DNA of 64,000 bases from an uncultured Bacteroidales bacterium (GTDB taxonomy: Bacteria; Bacteroidota; Bacteroidia; Bacteroidales; Paludibacteraceae): the NCBI GenBank assembly GCA_902780495.1, contig CACZFM010000003.1, positions 1 through 64,000 on the forward strand, read 5' to 3'. Under the pieces are notes generated by a model. That model had not been told where the DNA came from, ran no database searches, and was given only the letters and a program-made list of their open reading frames with translations. Position 1 is the stretch's first letter. Each line of letters starts with the position of its first letter. Shown in pieces: positions 1-7,690 of the stretch. The translations under genes were made by a program, and so were the position numbers.

Positions 1-2265
1 AATGGCGGTAATCATTACACTTTCATCGCAGCCGTTGTAATCCGGAACGGAGACAGTGCCATATTTTGTGTCCTTTATCGTAAGTGTATGGGGCGATGAA
101 GCAATCTTCAGTTTGTCGCTGTAATCACTATTGTAACTATCATTGAACATTTGTGTGAATCTTTCCAATTCGCCGCAAGGAACAAAAATATCTTCCAGGC
201 TGCTGCAACCATAGAAAGCATATCTTCCAATGCTTGTTACACTGTTTGGAATCGTGATGGAGGTCAGACTACGGCAACTTTCGAAAGCAAAATCTCCAAT
301 AGTGGTAACATCATCGCCTATGGTAATGGATTCAATGAAAGAGCCATAGGTGTAATTCTTCGACAAAGCTCCGTTTCCACTGATGGTCAAAGACATCGTA
401 GCTGTATCCAAGGTCCATATTAGCAGACTATCCTCGCCACATTTTCCCGTCAAGGCATAATCAAAGTTTGCTTCGAACGTTTGGTCTTCCGTCAGATAGA
501 CCGTGCGAGGATTGTCGGTATTTCCGTCCGACCATTTGACGAAACGGAAACCGCGATTGGGGCGGGCGGTAATCGTAATGCTTTCATCGCAACTACTATA
601 AGCCGGAATAAAGACATAGCCATTCGCCGCGCTCTTTCCCGTAAGCGTATAAGAGGATGGAATATATTTCATTCTACTATCAGCACCATCCATTTTTTTG
701 AATCTGTCCAATTCGCCGCAAGGAACAAAAATATCTTTCAAGTTGTCGCAATCATAGAAAGCCCTATATCCAATGCTCTGCACACTATTGGGAAGCGTGA
801 TTGAGGTCAGACCCGTGCAACCATTGAAAGCATAATCTCCAATGCTCGTCACACTATTCGGAATCGTTATTGAAGTCAGTTTGTTCATACCCTTACATAA
901 ACCATTCGGAATAACTTCCACTTCATCACCGAACACAAAAGACTCCACTTGAGAACCAAAGTTATATGCATTACAATTCTTGGCGTTCCACATCACAGAG
1001 GTCAGACTGGTGCCACTAGAGAAAGCATAATGTTCAATGCTCGTCACACTATTGGGAATCCTGATGGACGTCAGATTGCTACAATCAGAAAAAGCATACC
1101 TCCCAATAAATCTTGTGCCTTCTTTTATCTTGTATGAACTAAGCGTTTTATCAACCGCCTCCACTAAATACGTATCTACATAGCGGATATTGTCTATCAC
1201 CGAAAACAGAAGATTGCAACCAGAAAAAACGTTATTTCCAATGCTCGTCACACTATTGGGAATCGTGATAGAGGTCAAGCTACTGCAACCAGAGAAAGCC
1301 TCCTTTCCAATGCTCGTCACACTATTTCCTATCATTACGGAAGTCAGTTTGCTGCAATTCTCGAAAGCCCAATATCCAATGCTCGTCACAGTATTCGGAA
1401 TTGTGATTTCTCCTGTCGCAGCAGCAGAACATGCCAATAATTCTGTTTTTGTGCTGTCACGATAGACCAAATTTCCCTCCACATATCCGTTGAGACTTCT
1501 GGCACCCCATGGCGCACCTGTCGCGGTTCCCGAATAGACGATATTAGGTACATCACAGAAAGCAAAACTTCCAATGCTCGTCACACTATTCGGAATCGTT
1601 ACTGAGGTCAGACTGCTGCAACCAGAGAAAGCAGAACTTCCAATGCTCGTTACACCATTCGGAATCGTGATGGATGTCAGGCCTGTGCAGCCAGAGAAAG
1701 CAGAATTTCCAATGCTCGTCACACTATTCGGAATCGTGATGGAAGTCAGACCTGTACAAAGCCAGAAAGCAGAATTTCCAATGCTTGTCACACTGTTCGG
1801 AAGCGTGATCGAGGTCAGACCCGTGCAACCCTCGAAAGCCCTATATCCAATGCTCTGCACACTATTGGGAAGCGTGATCGAGGTCAGACCCGTGCAACCC
1901 TCGAAAGCAAAACTTCCAATGCTCGTCACACTATTCGGAATCGTGATGGATGTCAGACTGCTACAACCCAAGAAAGCCCAATCCCCAATGCTTGTCACAC
2001 TGTTCGGGATCGTGATCGAGGTCAGACCCGTGCAACCCTCGAAAGCAAAACTTCCAATGCTCGTCACACTATATGTACTTGCGCCGTAAGTAACACTATC
2101 AGGAAAAACAACACTACCACTATACTTGTCGTCTCCATTAGTAACTTGGGCTGTTACACTATTCCTATCAAGGTTATAGTACACCCCATCAATTTCCACA
2201 CGATCCGCCCAAACATGTGTGGCACAAAAAAGTGCCACACACAAGAATAAGATTGTTTTTTTCAT
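1..2265 (-). CDS. BspA-like leucine-rich repeat surface protein, C-terminus beyond the window
   Basis: The reading frame opens with a signal peptide (MKKTILFLCVALFCATHVWA) and runs without a stop to the left edge, so at least 755 residues are present and the C-terminus is missing. After a short N-terminal domain it is a chain of ~23-residue repeats of the form ITIPNSVTSIGxxAFxGCxxL, the treponemal/BspA class of leucine-rich repeat (LRR_5). Between repeat blocks lie segments like GFRFVKWSDGNTDNPRT, which resemble divergent InlB B-repeats, and modules ending in FVPCGEL. Known BspA proteins are exported and bind host proteins or other bacteria; that role here is inference. It sits 30 bases after the preceding gene with no promoter of its own, so it is probably co-transcribed. 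The repeats around 1560-2070 are nearly identical at DNA level, a setting for slippage or recombination. Confidence 0.9.
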   Translation of the reverse strand, partial: MKKTILFLCVALFCATHVWADRVEIDGVYYNLDRNSVTAQVTNGDDKYSGSVVFPDSVTYGASTYSVTSIGSFAFEGCTGLTSITIPNSVTSIGDWAFLGCSSLTSITIPNSVTSIGSFAFEGCTGLTSITLPNSVQSIGYRAFEGCTGLTSITLPNSVTSIGNSAFWLCTGLTSITIPNSVTSIGNSAFSGCTGLTSITIPNGVTSIGSSAFSGCSSLTSVTIPNSVTSIGSFAFCDVPNIVYSGTATGAPWGARSLNGYVEGNLVYRDSTKTELLACSAAATGEITIPNTVTSIGYWAFENCSKLTSVMIGNSVTSIGKEAFSGCSSLTSITIPNSVTSIGNNVFSGCNLLFSVIDNIRYVDTYLVEAVDKTLSSYKIKEGTRFIGRYAFSDCSNLTSIRIPNSVTSIEHYAFSSGTSLTSVMWNAKNCNAYNFGSQVESFVFGDEVEVIPNGLCKGMNKLTSITIPNSVTSIGDYAFNGCTGLTSITLPNSVQSIGYRAFYDCDNLKDIFVPCGELDRFKKMDGADSRMKYIPSSYTLTGKSAANGYVFIPAYSSCDESITITARPNRGFRFVKWSDGNTDNPRTVYLTEDQTFEANFDYALTGKCGEDSLLIWTLDTATMSLTISGNGALSKNYTYGSFIESITIGDDVTTIGDFAFESCRSLTSITIPNSVTSIGRYAFYGCSSLEDIFVPCGELERFTQMFNDSYNSDYSDKLKIASSPHTLTIKDTKYGTVSVPDYNGCDESVMITAI

Positions 2266-2295
2266 TGATTAACTCTCTCCGTAAGATAATTAAGC

Positions 2296-2757
2296 TTATA
2301 CCCCATATTTAGCAAACAATGCTTTCAGTTCCAGATAAAACGCTTTCGCTTCGTCTTCTGAATAGAAACAATTGCCGGCATACATATTAACGGGGGTAGC
2401 TAAACCGTGCTTTACACTCATCGTGCAGACATGAGATTTATTCTCTGCGTATACCCAATATAGTTGTTGTTGTACATTGCTCCTCTTAGGGTGACATAAT
2501 ACCTCAATGCAGGCTTTATGAGCAGCTAATGTACGTATTTCCATCATTAGTGCTGTGATTAATGTTTCGTTTACAGAGTCGCCATCTTCGTAGAAAACAT
2601 GATTGTCATAATTTCCATTTGTATAGACAGCCGTTTGAGAATCCTCGTTTGGCAAAATAGTAGCATTCATCCAATCACCGCAATTAGGAATAGATAAATG
2701 ATAATACTTTTTCCCTTGTACCATAGTTTGGGGCTTTGTAATTTGTAATTGTGACAT
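2296..2757 (-). CDS. hypothetical protein, 153 aa
   Basis: I do not recognise this family. The protein has no signal peptide or membrane segment and looks like a soluble alpha/beta protein. It has several cysteines (CGDW, CIEVLCHP, NCFYS) and a C-terminal helix rich in Glu and Ala (SEDEAKAFYLELKALFAKYG). It is the first gene after the promoter at 3120-3153 and lies behind a ~360-base folded leader. The BspA-like gene follows after 38 bases, so the two probably share a transcript. The ATG is preceded by an A/T-rich stretch without a Shine-Dalgarno motif, as is common in Bacteroidota. The reading frame looks real because of its length, its co-orientation and its ordinary amino-acid composition. 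Confidence 0.6.
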   Translation of the reverse strand: MSQLQITKPQTMVQGKKYYHLSIPNCGDWMNATILPNEDSQTAVYTNGNYDNHVFYEDGDSVNETLITALMMEIRTLAAHKACIEVLCHPKRSNVQQQLYWVYAENKSHVCTMSVKHGLATPVNMYAGNCFYSEDEAKAFYLELKALFAKYGV

Positions 2758-3117
2758 AATTTATTTGAATTAAATTGTTAATATTTGCCTCCAATCTACT
2801 ATGTGGGAGGGAGGCACTCCGGTACTATTTATCAGTGAATTACTTATCCTGTGTCTCACACCGAAACGGGGGATACCAAATGGTACTCCTTGAGACAGCA
2901 CAACACGCACCCATAGGATGCGTATGCACTATGTTATATAGGTGTGAAAAAAAGCCGTTAAAAAATCCAAGCAGAACAAACCTCCGCGAAGGGGCTATTC
3001 GCGAATGGGCATCATACCCCCCCCCGTCAGGCATTCGCAGGACTTATGTCGTCCCGAAATCACCATGCGCAATATGAGGTTAAGCGTAGGCATTTGTTAT
3101 TGCCTTCATTAAATTCG
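2758..3117 (-). ncRNA. long folded 5' leader or small RNA before the 153-aa gene
   Basis: About 360 bases separate the promoter from the first start codon, and they carry a series of complementary arms: 3001-3007 with 3032-3038 (7 bp, a run of nine G on the transcript in the loop), 2852-2858 with 2891-2897 (7 bp) enclosing TACC/GGTA at 2874-2885, 2905-2909 with 2919-2923, 3089-3092 with 3101-3104, and 2787-2792 with 2810-2815 (GCCTCC/GGAGGC) just before the gene. This could be a cis-regulatory leader or a separate ncRNA. I see no tmRNA, RNase P or SRP signature and no known riboswitch core. Confidence 0.4.
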
Positions 3118-3119
3118 GC

Positions 3120-3153
3120 TGCAAAGGTACAATAAAAATTGCATATATGCAAG
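3120..3153 (-). promoter_or_regulatory. Bacteroidales -7/-33 promoter
   Basis: On the minus strand TACCTTTGCA (3120-3129) is preceded by TTGCATATATGCAA (3139-3152). This is the standard arrangement of the order. It drives the folded leader and the genes to its left. Confidence 0.75.
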
Positions 3154-3218
3154 TTTTTTACTGTCTTTTTGTGAGGTGTGCAAGTTTTTCAGAGAAAAAC
3201 GTTTAAAGAATGAAAGAA

Positions 3219-3566
3219 TTAACGAATTAACGAGTCAAAAGGTACAAAAAAGCCGACATCTGTCGGCTTCGTTATTCTCGCTTTGCAATTACATCTTCTC
3301 CAACAATTCCGTTGTTGTCTGTTCCATACGACTAAACGCAAACCATTTCCCTCCAATTCTTGACGATGCGACTCCAACGTATAGAGACCCGGCTTAATTT
3401 TGTAAATCCCTGATGTCTGTTGTACTATGCGGCGAACGCTTGCAAACGGTGTTTTTGTGCGCCATTGACAATCTTCTATCTTGAAGATATTTTGATTGAT
3501 TTGGTTGAGTGTCGCAATGCCTCCCAACATTTCAATGGTTTCTATTACCGCTTGCGCTTGCGTCAT
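3219..3566 (-). CDS. HARE-HTH domain protein with a probable C-terminal frameshift
   Basis: Residues 1-70 (MTQAQAVIETIEMLGGIATL ... GIYKIKPGLYTLES) match the HARE-HTH winged-helix fold, a domain often found attached to restriction and other DNA-modifying systems. The final ~45 residues are Arg/Cys-rich and unlike a folded protein. In another frame the same DNA reads RMEQTTTELLEKM and stops at 3289, directly before the intrinsic terminator at 3245-3270, whereas the open frame runs through that terminator. I infer that a one-base change near 3330-3350 shifted the frame. The gene starts 12 bases after hicB and was probably part of the hicAB operon. It may act as an accessory DNA-binding protein; that is inference. 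Confidence 0.6.
   Translation of the reverse strand: MTQAQAVIETIEMLGGIATLNQINQNIFKIEDCQWRTKTPFASVRRIVQQTSGIYKIKPGLYTLESHRQELEGNGLRLVVWNRQQRNCWRRCNCKARITKPTDVGFFVPFDSLIR
3245..3270 (-). terminator. intrinsic terminator of the hicA-hicB-HARE operon
   Basis: A GCCGACA/TGTCGGC stem (3252-3267) is followed on the minus strand by six T. It lies inside the apparent extension of the HARE gene, which argues that the gene originally ended upstream, at 3289. Confidence 0.75.
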
Positions 3567-3578
3567 AAATGGCGAGTT

Positions 3579-3983
3579 TTAGCACACACCAACTTGCATG
3601 CACGTTTGACCGATTTGATGGATACCGCCAACAATACGTTCGCGTTGAGCAGGTTTCGGCCTGCGAGTACCACAAGCATATTGCGATAACATCGATTTGC
3701 TGATACCCGTTAATTGCGAGAGATAAGCAAACGATATAAATTCTTTGCACTCTTGAAGTACGGCAGACATATCTTTCACAAACGTAAAGGTAGCTTCTAC
3801 ATCATTGCCTGTACGTACTTTGTAGTTTGCGCGCATCTCATTAAAGACAGCCAAGAAATCACGCTCGGCCTCCTCAATCGTTGCGCCCTCTCCGAATACA
3901 CCAAACGGAAACTCCTCATTGCAATAAACGCTATACCAATTAGCGCCATTACTTTCTACATGTGCTTCGTAATTCTTTGCCAT
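3579..3983 (-). CDS. hicB: HicB-family antitoxin
   Basis: This 134-residue protein has the two-part HicB layout. The N-terminal half (YEAHVESNGANWYSVYCNEE, then GEGATIEEAERDFLAVFNEM) is the partially degraded RNase-H-like fold that covers the toxin. The C-terminal half (about residues 85-115, LSQLTGISKSMLSQYACGTR) is a helix-turn-helix for operator binding. The gene follows hicA by 12 bases in the order toxin then antitoxin, usual for hicAB. By family knowledge it neutralises HicA and represses the operon promoter at 4197-4229. The last few residues (CMQVGVC) are unusual but the domain is complete. Confidence 0.85.
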   Translation of the reverse strand: MAKNYEAHVESNGANWYSVYCNEEFPFGVFGEGATIEEAERDFLAVFNEMRANYKVRTGNDVEATFTFVKDMSAVLQECKEFISFAYLSQLTGISKSMLSQYACGTRRPKPAQRERIVGGIHQIGQTCMQVGVC

Positions 3984-3995
3984 AATGCTTCAGAT

Positions 3996-4184
3996 TTATG
4001 CGATGCCTGAATCGCGAATTATATTTTTCAATGTTCCGGGGGCCACTTCCTTACTTCCATGATTGCTTGTAGGAAAGTACTTGCCTGTTATCGGACTATA
4101 CCATTCCGGATGTCCTGCAATGGAATTTCCGGTAGGATAACAACCAAATTTCTTTAGCCTTTTGTGTAATTCGTTATACTTCAT
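3996..4184 (-). CDS. hicA: HicA-family mRNA interferase toxin
   Basis: The 62-residue product is a small dsRBD-like toxin. It shows the family pattern: an N-terminal helix (LHKRLKKFGC), a central strand pair around GHPEWYSPITGKYFPTSNHG with the likely catalytic histidine at residue 25, and a C-terminal KEVAPGTLKNIIRDSGI helix. HicA cleaves mRNA and tmRNA independently of the ribosome. It is the first gene of the hicA-hicB-HARE transcript and lies just downstream of a methylase remnant. Confidence 0.85.
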   Translation of the reverse strand: MKYNELHKRLKKFGCYPTGNSIAGHPEWYSPITGKYFPTSNHGSKEVAPGTLKNIIRDSGIA

Positions 4185-4196
4185 AACAAAATCCGC

Positions 4197-4229
4197 TGCA
4201 AAGATAATGCTTTTTTTTTGAATAGCAAA
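4197..4229 (-). promoter_or_regulatory. hicA promoter
   Basis: TATCTTTGCA (4197-4206, minus strand) with TTTTGC at 4225-4230, about 19 bases apart. It starts transcription roughly ten bases before the hicA ATG, where HicB repression would be expected. Confidence 0.7.
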
Positions 4230-4276
4230 ATATTTTTATAAAAAAATTGCTTTTTTGTGCTTTTGTGTTCATTTTA

Positions 4277-4423
4277 TTAAAAGAGCATAGCTCCTCCGCC
4301 AACAAACGGCTCAATGTAAGTGACATTCTCCCATTGGTCAAAGTCAGCAGGAAGCAGGGCTTCAAGTTGTTCAATGAGTTGTGTTTTACCACCAACCCAT
4401 TTGACGAATGGTTTAGCCTTCAT
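4277..4423 (-). pseudogene. N-terminal fragment of a Dam-type (D12 class) adenine methyltransferase
   Basis: The 48-residue product, MKAKPFVKWVGGKTQL ... YIEPFVGGGAMLF, is the very start of a D12-class N6-adenine DNA methyltransferase. It contains the SAM-binding motifs FVKWVGGK and EPFVGGGA. The chain stops directly after GGGAMLF, so the DPPY catalytic motif and the target-recognition domain are missing and it cannot methylate DNA. It still has an intact promoter upstream (4446-4480). The following bases belong to the hicA promoter. I infer that a recombination or insertion event replaced the rest of the gene with the toxin-antitoxin operon. The ATG at 4423 is chosen because homologues begin MKxKPFxKWxGGK. 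Confidence 0.8.
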
Positions 4424-4445
4424 AGAACATTGATTTTCATTTCGC

Positions 4446-4480
4446 TGCAAAATTACTGCTTTTTTTTGAGATATGCAAGA
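4446..4480 (-). promoter_or_regulatory. promoter of the methylase remnant
   Basis: TAATTTTGCA (4446-4455, minus strand) preceded by TTGCATATCTC at 4470-4480. The fragment is probably still transcribed. Confidence 0.65.
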
Positions 4481-4627
4481 AAATTTCAAATAATCGTTCC
4501 GTAGGATAAGAAAAATCAAAGATTTTTGGTTGAATGTTTATCCCGAAGTTCAACATGGAAGTGCAAAGTTGGTTAGGCAAAAAAACAGGTTAATTAGCCG
4601 TGCAGAAATAAAAAACGTAGACTATTA

Positions 4628-4661
4628 TTTGCATATTCCACAAAAAAACACTACCTTTGCA
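4628..4661 (+). promoter_or_regulatory. flavodoxin gene promoter
   Basis: TTTG at 4628-4631 and TACCTTTGCA at 4652-4661, with a leader of about 75 bases before the ATG at 4742. Confidence 0.75.
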
Positions 4662-4741
4662 GCCGATTGGGCAAGGCACGCAGCAGGCAATCCATAATGG
4701 CAGCGTGTCCGCAATGAAAGACAGATAAACACATAACAGAT

Positions 4742-5230
4742 ATGAAACGCATCGTATTGGCACTGCTTTGTGCCGCATGTATGACAAGTATGGAAGCAAA
4801 AACATTAGTGGCATATTTCTCAGCCACAGGCACCACCAAAGCCGCAGCAGAACAATTGAGCAAACAACATAATGCCCGTCTGTGGGAGATTGAACCGGCA
4901 GAGAAATACACAGCCGACGACCTCAATTGGCGCAACAGCAAGTCTCGCTCATCCATAGAGATGAACGATCCGGACGAACGTCCGACAATCAAACAATGTA
5001 CGGACGTCACACCGTATGACACGATTTATGTCGGTTTCCCCATCTGGTGGGGTATATGCCCGCGCATCATCAACTCGTGGCTGGATAACAACCTGTCGCA
5101 GTTGGAAGGCAAGACCCTCATTCCGTTCGCAACCAGCGGTAGCAGCAGTATAGAAGAAGCAGAAGCCTATCTGAAACGAACCTATCCCACGCTGAAATGG
5201 CAGAAAGGGATGTTACTTAACAGACGATAA
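4742..5230 (+). CDS. exported flavodoxin-fold protein
   Basis: Residues 1-19 look like a signal peptide (MKRIVLALLCAACMTSMEA). The rest is a flavodoxin fold: the FMN phosphate loop FSATGTTKAAAE at 26-37, the aromatic flavin-stacking loop VGFPIWWG at 97-104, and a third FMN loop ATSGSSS at 130-136. At 162 residues it is normal for the short Flavodoxin_4 type. Such proteins carry electrons or act as NAD(P)H-linked reductases. A periplasmic or lipid-anchored form is common in Bacteroidales, but the partner is not visible here. The gene stands alone and converges on the MATE gene with a 52-base gap that lacks a clear terminator. Confidence 0.85.
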   Translation: MKRIVLALLCAACMTSMEAKTLVAYFSATGTTKAAAEQLSKQHNARLWEIEPAEKYTADDLNWRNSKSRSSIEMNDPDERPTIKQCTDVTPYDTIYVGFPIWWGICPRIINSWLDNNLSQLEGKTLIPFATSGSSSIEEAEAYLKRTYPTLKWQKGMLLNRR

Positions 5231-5282
5231 ATCTACACACCCATGCAAGGCAATTTCACCTATCGATAGGTCTTCCACGGAC

Positions 5283-6626
5283 TCAGTCCATGTGAAGTTT
5301 GCGGCGAGAGGCTAAAAGGACAATAACCGCCGTAATCGCAGAAATAGTGTCGCTGACAGGAATCGCCCACCAAACACCATTCAACGGGTCATCAAACAAC
5401 AAAGGCATCCAAAGCGCCAAAGGAATCAAATACAACACCTGACGCGTAAGACTCAGAAAAATAGCCTTGCCCGCCTTGCCGATAGACGTAAAGAGGTTAC
5501 CTGTCACCATCTGGAAACCAATGATGAGCATGGTGGAACAGATAATACGCATCGGCGTAATGGTCTGACTGATAAGCGTATCGTCGTGCGTGAAAAGTTC
5601 GGTGACAAACTTCGGGAAACATTCACCCAGCACAAACACAATCGCCATCACTCCCGTTGCGTAAAGGCACGTGAGATAGAAAGACTGCAACATACGGTCG
5701 TTTTTCCGCGCTCCGTAGTTGTATCCAGCAATCGGCTGCATACCCTGGTTAAGCCCCATAATCATCATGGCAAAGACAAACGTGATGCGGTTGATGATAC
5801 CATACGAGGCAATCGCCATATCACCGCCGAAGTTCTTGAGTTGGTTGTTGATGATAATCACCACAAAACAGTGGGCGATATTATACAAGAACGGGGATAG
5901 TCCAATTGCCAATGCACGGTGGGTGATATGCCTATTAAGGCGCCATATACCCCGATGGAAACGAACAAGTTCGTTTTTGTCAAAGAACTTGGTAATCTGC
6001 CAAACCACCGCAACCGCCTGGCTGAGAACCGTTGCCAACGCCGCGCCACGTACACCCATATCCAGCCCGAAAATAAAGATAGGGTCCAGAATGATGTTGA
6101 TGATCACCGCCACAATGGTTGCAGTCATAGAGAACCGCGGATGACCTGCCGAACGCAGCAAGGCATTGAGTCCGAAATAGATATGCGTGAGGATATTTCC
6201 GTAGAGGATAATCTCCATATAATCGTGGGCGTACCTGAGCGTGTCGGGACTGGCACCGAAAGCCATTAGAATAGGGTCGAGCCATATAAGCCCGACCACC
6301 ATCACAAGTGATGAAAGGATGATATTCATCACGATAACATTCCCCAGCACCCGATTGGCTTTCTCGTAGTCCTTTTCGCCCAGATAGATAGCCAATAGCG
6401 AAGAGGCTCCCACGCCGACCAGACTTCCGAATGCGGCACAGATATCCATGAACGGCTTTGCCACCGTGAGCGCGCCCAACGCCAATGCTCCACAACCATG
6501 CCCGATATACACCGAATCGACAATGTTGTACAGCGATGTAGCCGTCATCGCAATGATGGCGGGCAATGCGTACTGAAAGAGCAGTTTATGTACAGGCGCT
6601 GTGCCGAGTTCGGAGGTGCGGGTCAT
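5283..6626 (-). CDS. MATE-family multidrug exporter
   Basis: This 447-residue inner-membrane protein has twelve hydrophobic segments in two six-helix halves. It opens with TSELGTAPVHKLLFQYALPA and contains the MATE signatures IVDSVYIGHGCGALALGALT and LNQGMQPIAGYNYGA. It is closest in feel to the MepA/DinF-like branch. MATE proteins expel cationic drugs or metabolites in exchange for Na+ or H+. It starts 2 bases after mrp ends, so it is the last gene of a long minus-strand run from holB. Substrate cannot be told from sequence. Confidence 0.93.
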   Translation of the reverse strand: MTRTSELGTAPVHKLLFQYALPAIIAMTATSLYNIVDSVYIGHGCGALALGALTVAKPFMDICAAFGSLVGVGASSLLAIYLGEKDYEKANRVLGNVIVMNIILSSLVMVVGLIWLDPILMAFGASPDTLRYAHDYMEIILYGNILTHIYFGLNALLRSAGHPRFSMTATIVAVIINIILDPIFIFGLDMGVRGAALATVLSQAVAVVWQITKFFDKNELVRFHRGIWRLNRHITHRALAIGLSPFLYNIAHCFVVIIINNQLKNFGGDMAIASYGIINRITFVFAMMIMGLNQGMQPIAGYNYGARKNDRMLQSFYLTCLYATGVMAIVFVLGECFPKFVTELFTHDDTLISQTITPMRIICSTMLIIGFQMVTGNLFTSIGKAGKAIFLSLTRQVLYLIPLALWMPLLFDDPLNGVWWAIPVSDTISAITAVIVLLASRRKLHMD

Positions 6627-6628
6627 GA

Positions 6629-7669
6629 TTATTTCAGTTTGGCGGCAATCTCTTCAAACGCTTTTGCGGCAGGATGTCCCATTTGCAGGGCGACAGGCAT
6701 TCCTTCATCCCCTGCTTCGCGGATAGACTGCACGAGCGGTATCTGCCCCAACAGAGGCACATCCAATTCTTCCGCCAACCGTTTGCCACCGTCTTTGCCA
6801 AAGATATAATATCTATTTTCCGGCAGTTCGGCAGGCGTGAACCAAGCCATGTTTTCAATTATACCCAACACCGGTACGTTTATCTTCTCATTGCGGAACA
6901 TATCCACCCCTTTTCGTGCATCCGTCAATGCGACCGGCTGCGGTGTGGTGACCACGACCGCCCCCGTGAGAGGCAAGACTTGCAACAAGGTAAGATGGAT
7001 ATCACTGGTGCCGGGTGGCATGTCTATCAGGAAATAATCCAAGTCGCCCCAATCGGCATCCTGCACCAACTGTTTGACGGCGTTGGAAGCCATTCCTCCG
7101 CGCCAGATAACCGCTTGCGAGGGGTCGACAAAGAAACCGATGCTCAGCATCTTCACCCCATATTGCTCAATGGGCTGAATGAGCGTACGGCCGTTCACCT
7201 CCACCGAAACAGGTCGGCAATCCTCGGTGTGAAACATCTTCGGCTGACTGGGACCATGTATATCCGCATCCAACAATCCTACACGGAAGCCCGCCTGCGC
7301 CAGTGCAACAGCCAAGTTAGCGGCTACAGTGGATTTCCCCACCCCGCCTTTTCCAGAATGGACGGCAATAACCTGAGCGGCATGAAGAGAAGGTTCTTCG
7401 TGCCGTTCAGGTGCAAGACGCTGTTGACGGAACTTTGTATGGATATGCACGGCAGCGTTTTCATCCACATAGGTCTGCACCGCCACTTCCGCAGCGCGAA
7501 CAAGCGACTTGATGAAAGGGTCATTGTCCTTGTCAAAAATCAAAGAGAAAGACACCTCCAAGCCCGATATGCGGATGTCGTCTTCCAACATCCCCGCCTC
7601 CACAAGGTCCTTACCTGTACCGGGATAGCGCACATGACGAAGCGCATCAATAATTTGCTTCGGATACAT
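6629..7669 (-). CDS. mrp: Mrp/NBP35-type P-loop ATPase, Fe-S carrier
   Basis: Residues 1-85 form a DUF59 (MIP18-like) domain. Residues 100-346 are a ParA/MinD-type NTPase with the deviant Walker A GKGGVGKST at 106-114 and a switch region DADIHGPSQPKM. Family members bind and transfer Fe-S clusters to apoproteins in the cytoplasm. The usual CxxC near the C-terminus is replaced here: after NMAWFTPAELPENRYY there is no cysteine pair. I recall the same from other Bacteroidetes Mrp proteins, so it is probably a lineage trait rather than damage. It sits between fba and the MATE gene, with gaps of 21 and 2 bases. Confidence 0.92.
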   Translation of the reverse strand: MYPKQIIDALRHVRYPGTGKDLVEAGMLEDDIRISGLEVSFSLIFDKDNDPFIKSLVRAAEVAVQTYVDENAAVHIHTKFRQQRLAPERHEEPSLHAAQVIAVHSGKGGVGKSTVAANLAVALAQAGFRVGLLDADIHGPSQPKMFHTEDCRPVSVEVNGRTLIQPIEQYGVKMLSIGFFVDPSQAVIWRGGMASNAVKQLVQDADWGDLDYFLIDMPPGTSDIHLTLLQVLPLTGAVVVTTPQPVALTDARKGVDMFRNEKINVPVLGIIENMAWFTPAELPENRYYIFGKDGGKRLAEELDVPLLGQIPLVQSIREAGDEGMPVALQMGHPAAKAFEEIAAKLK

Positions 7670-7690
7670 TATTCCCTACAGACAGTTTAT

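Noticed and set aside
1230..2080. Regularly spaced repeats that look like a CRISPR array or coding frames on the plus strand
   Set aside because: The repeats are 69-base codon-level copies of LRR units in one continuous minus-strand frame with a signal peptide.
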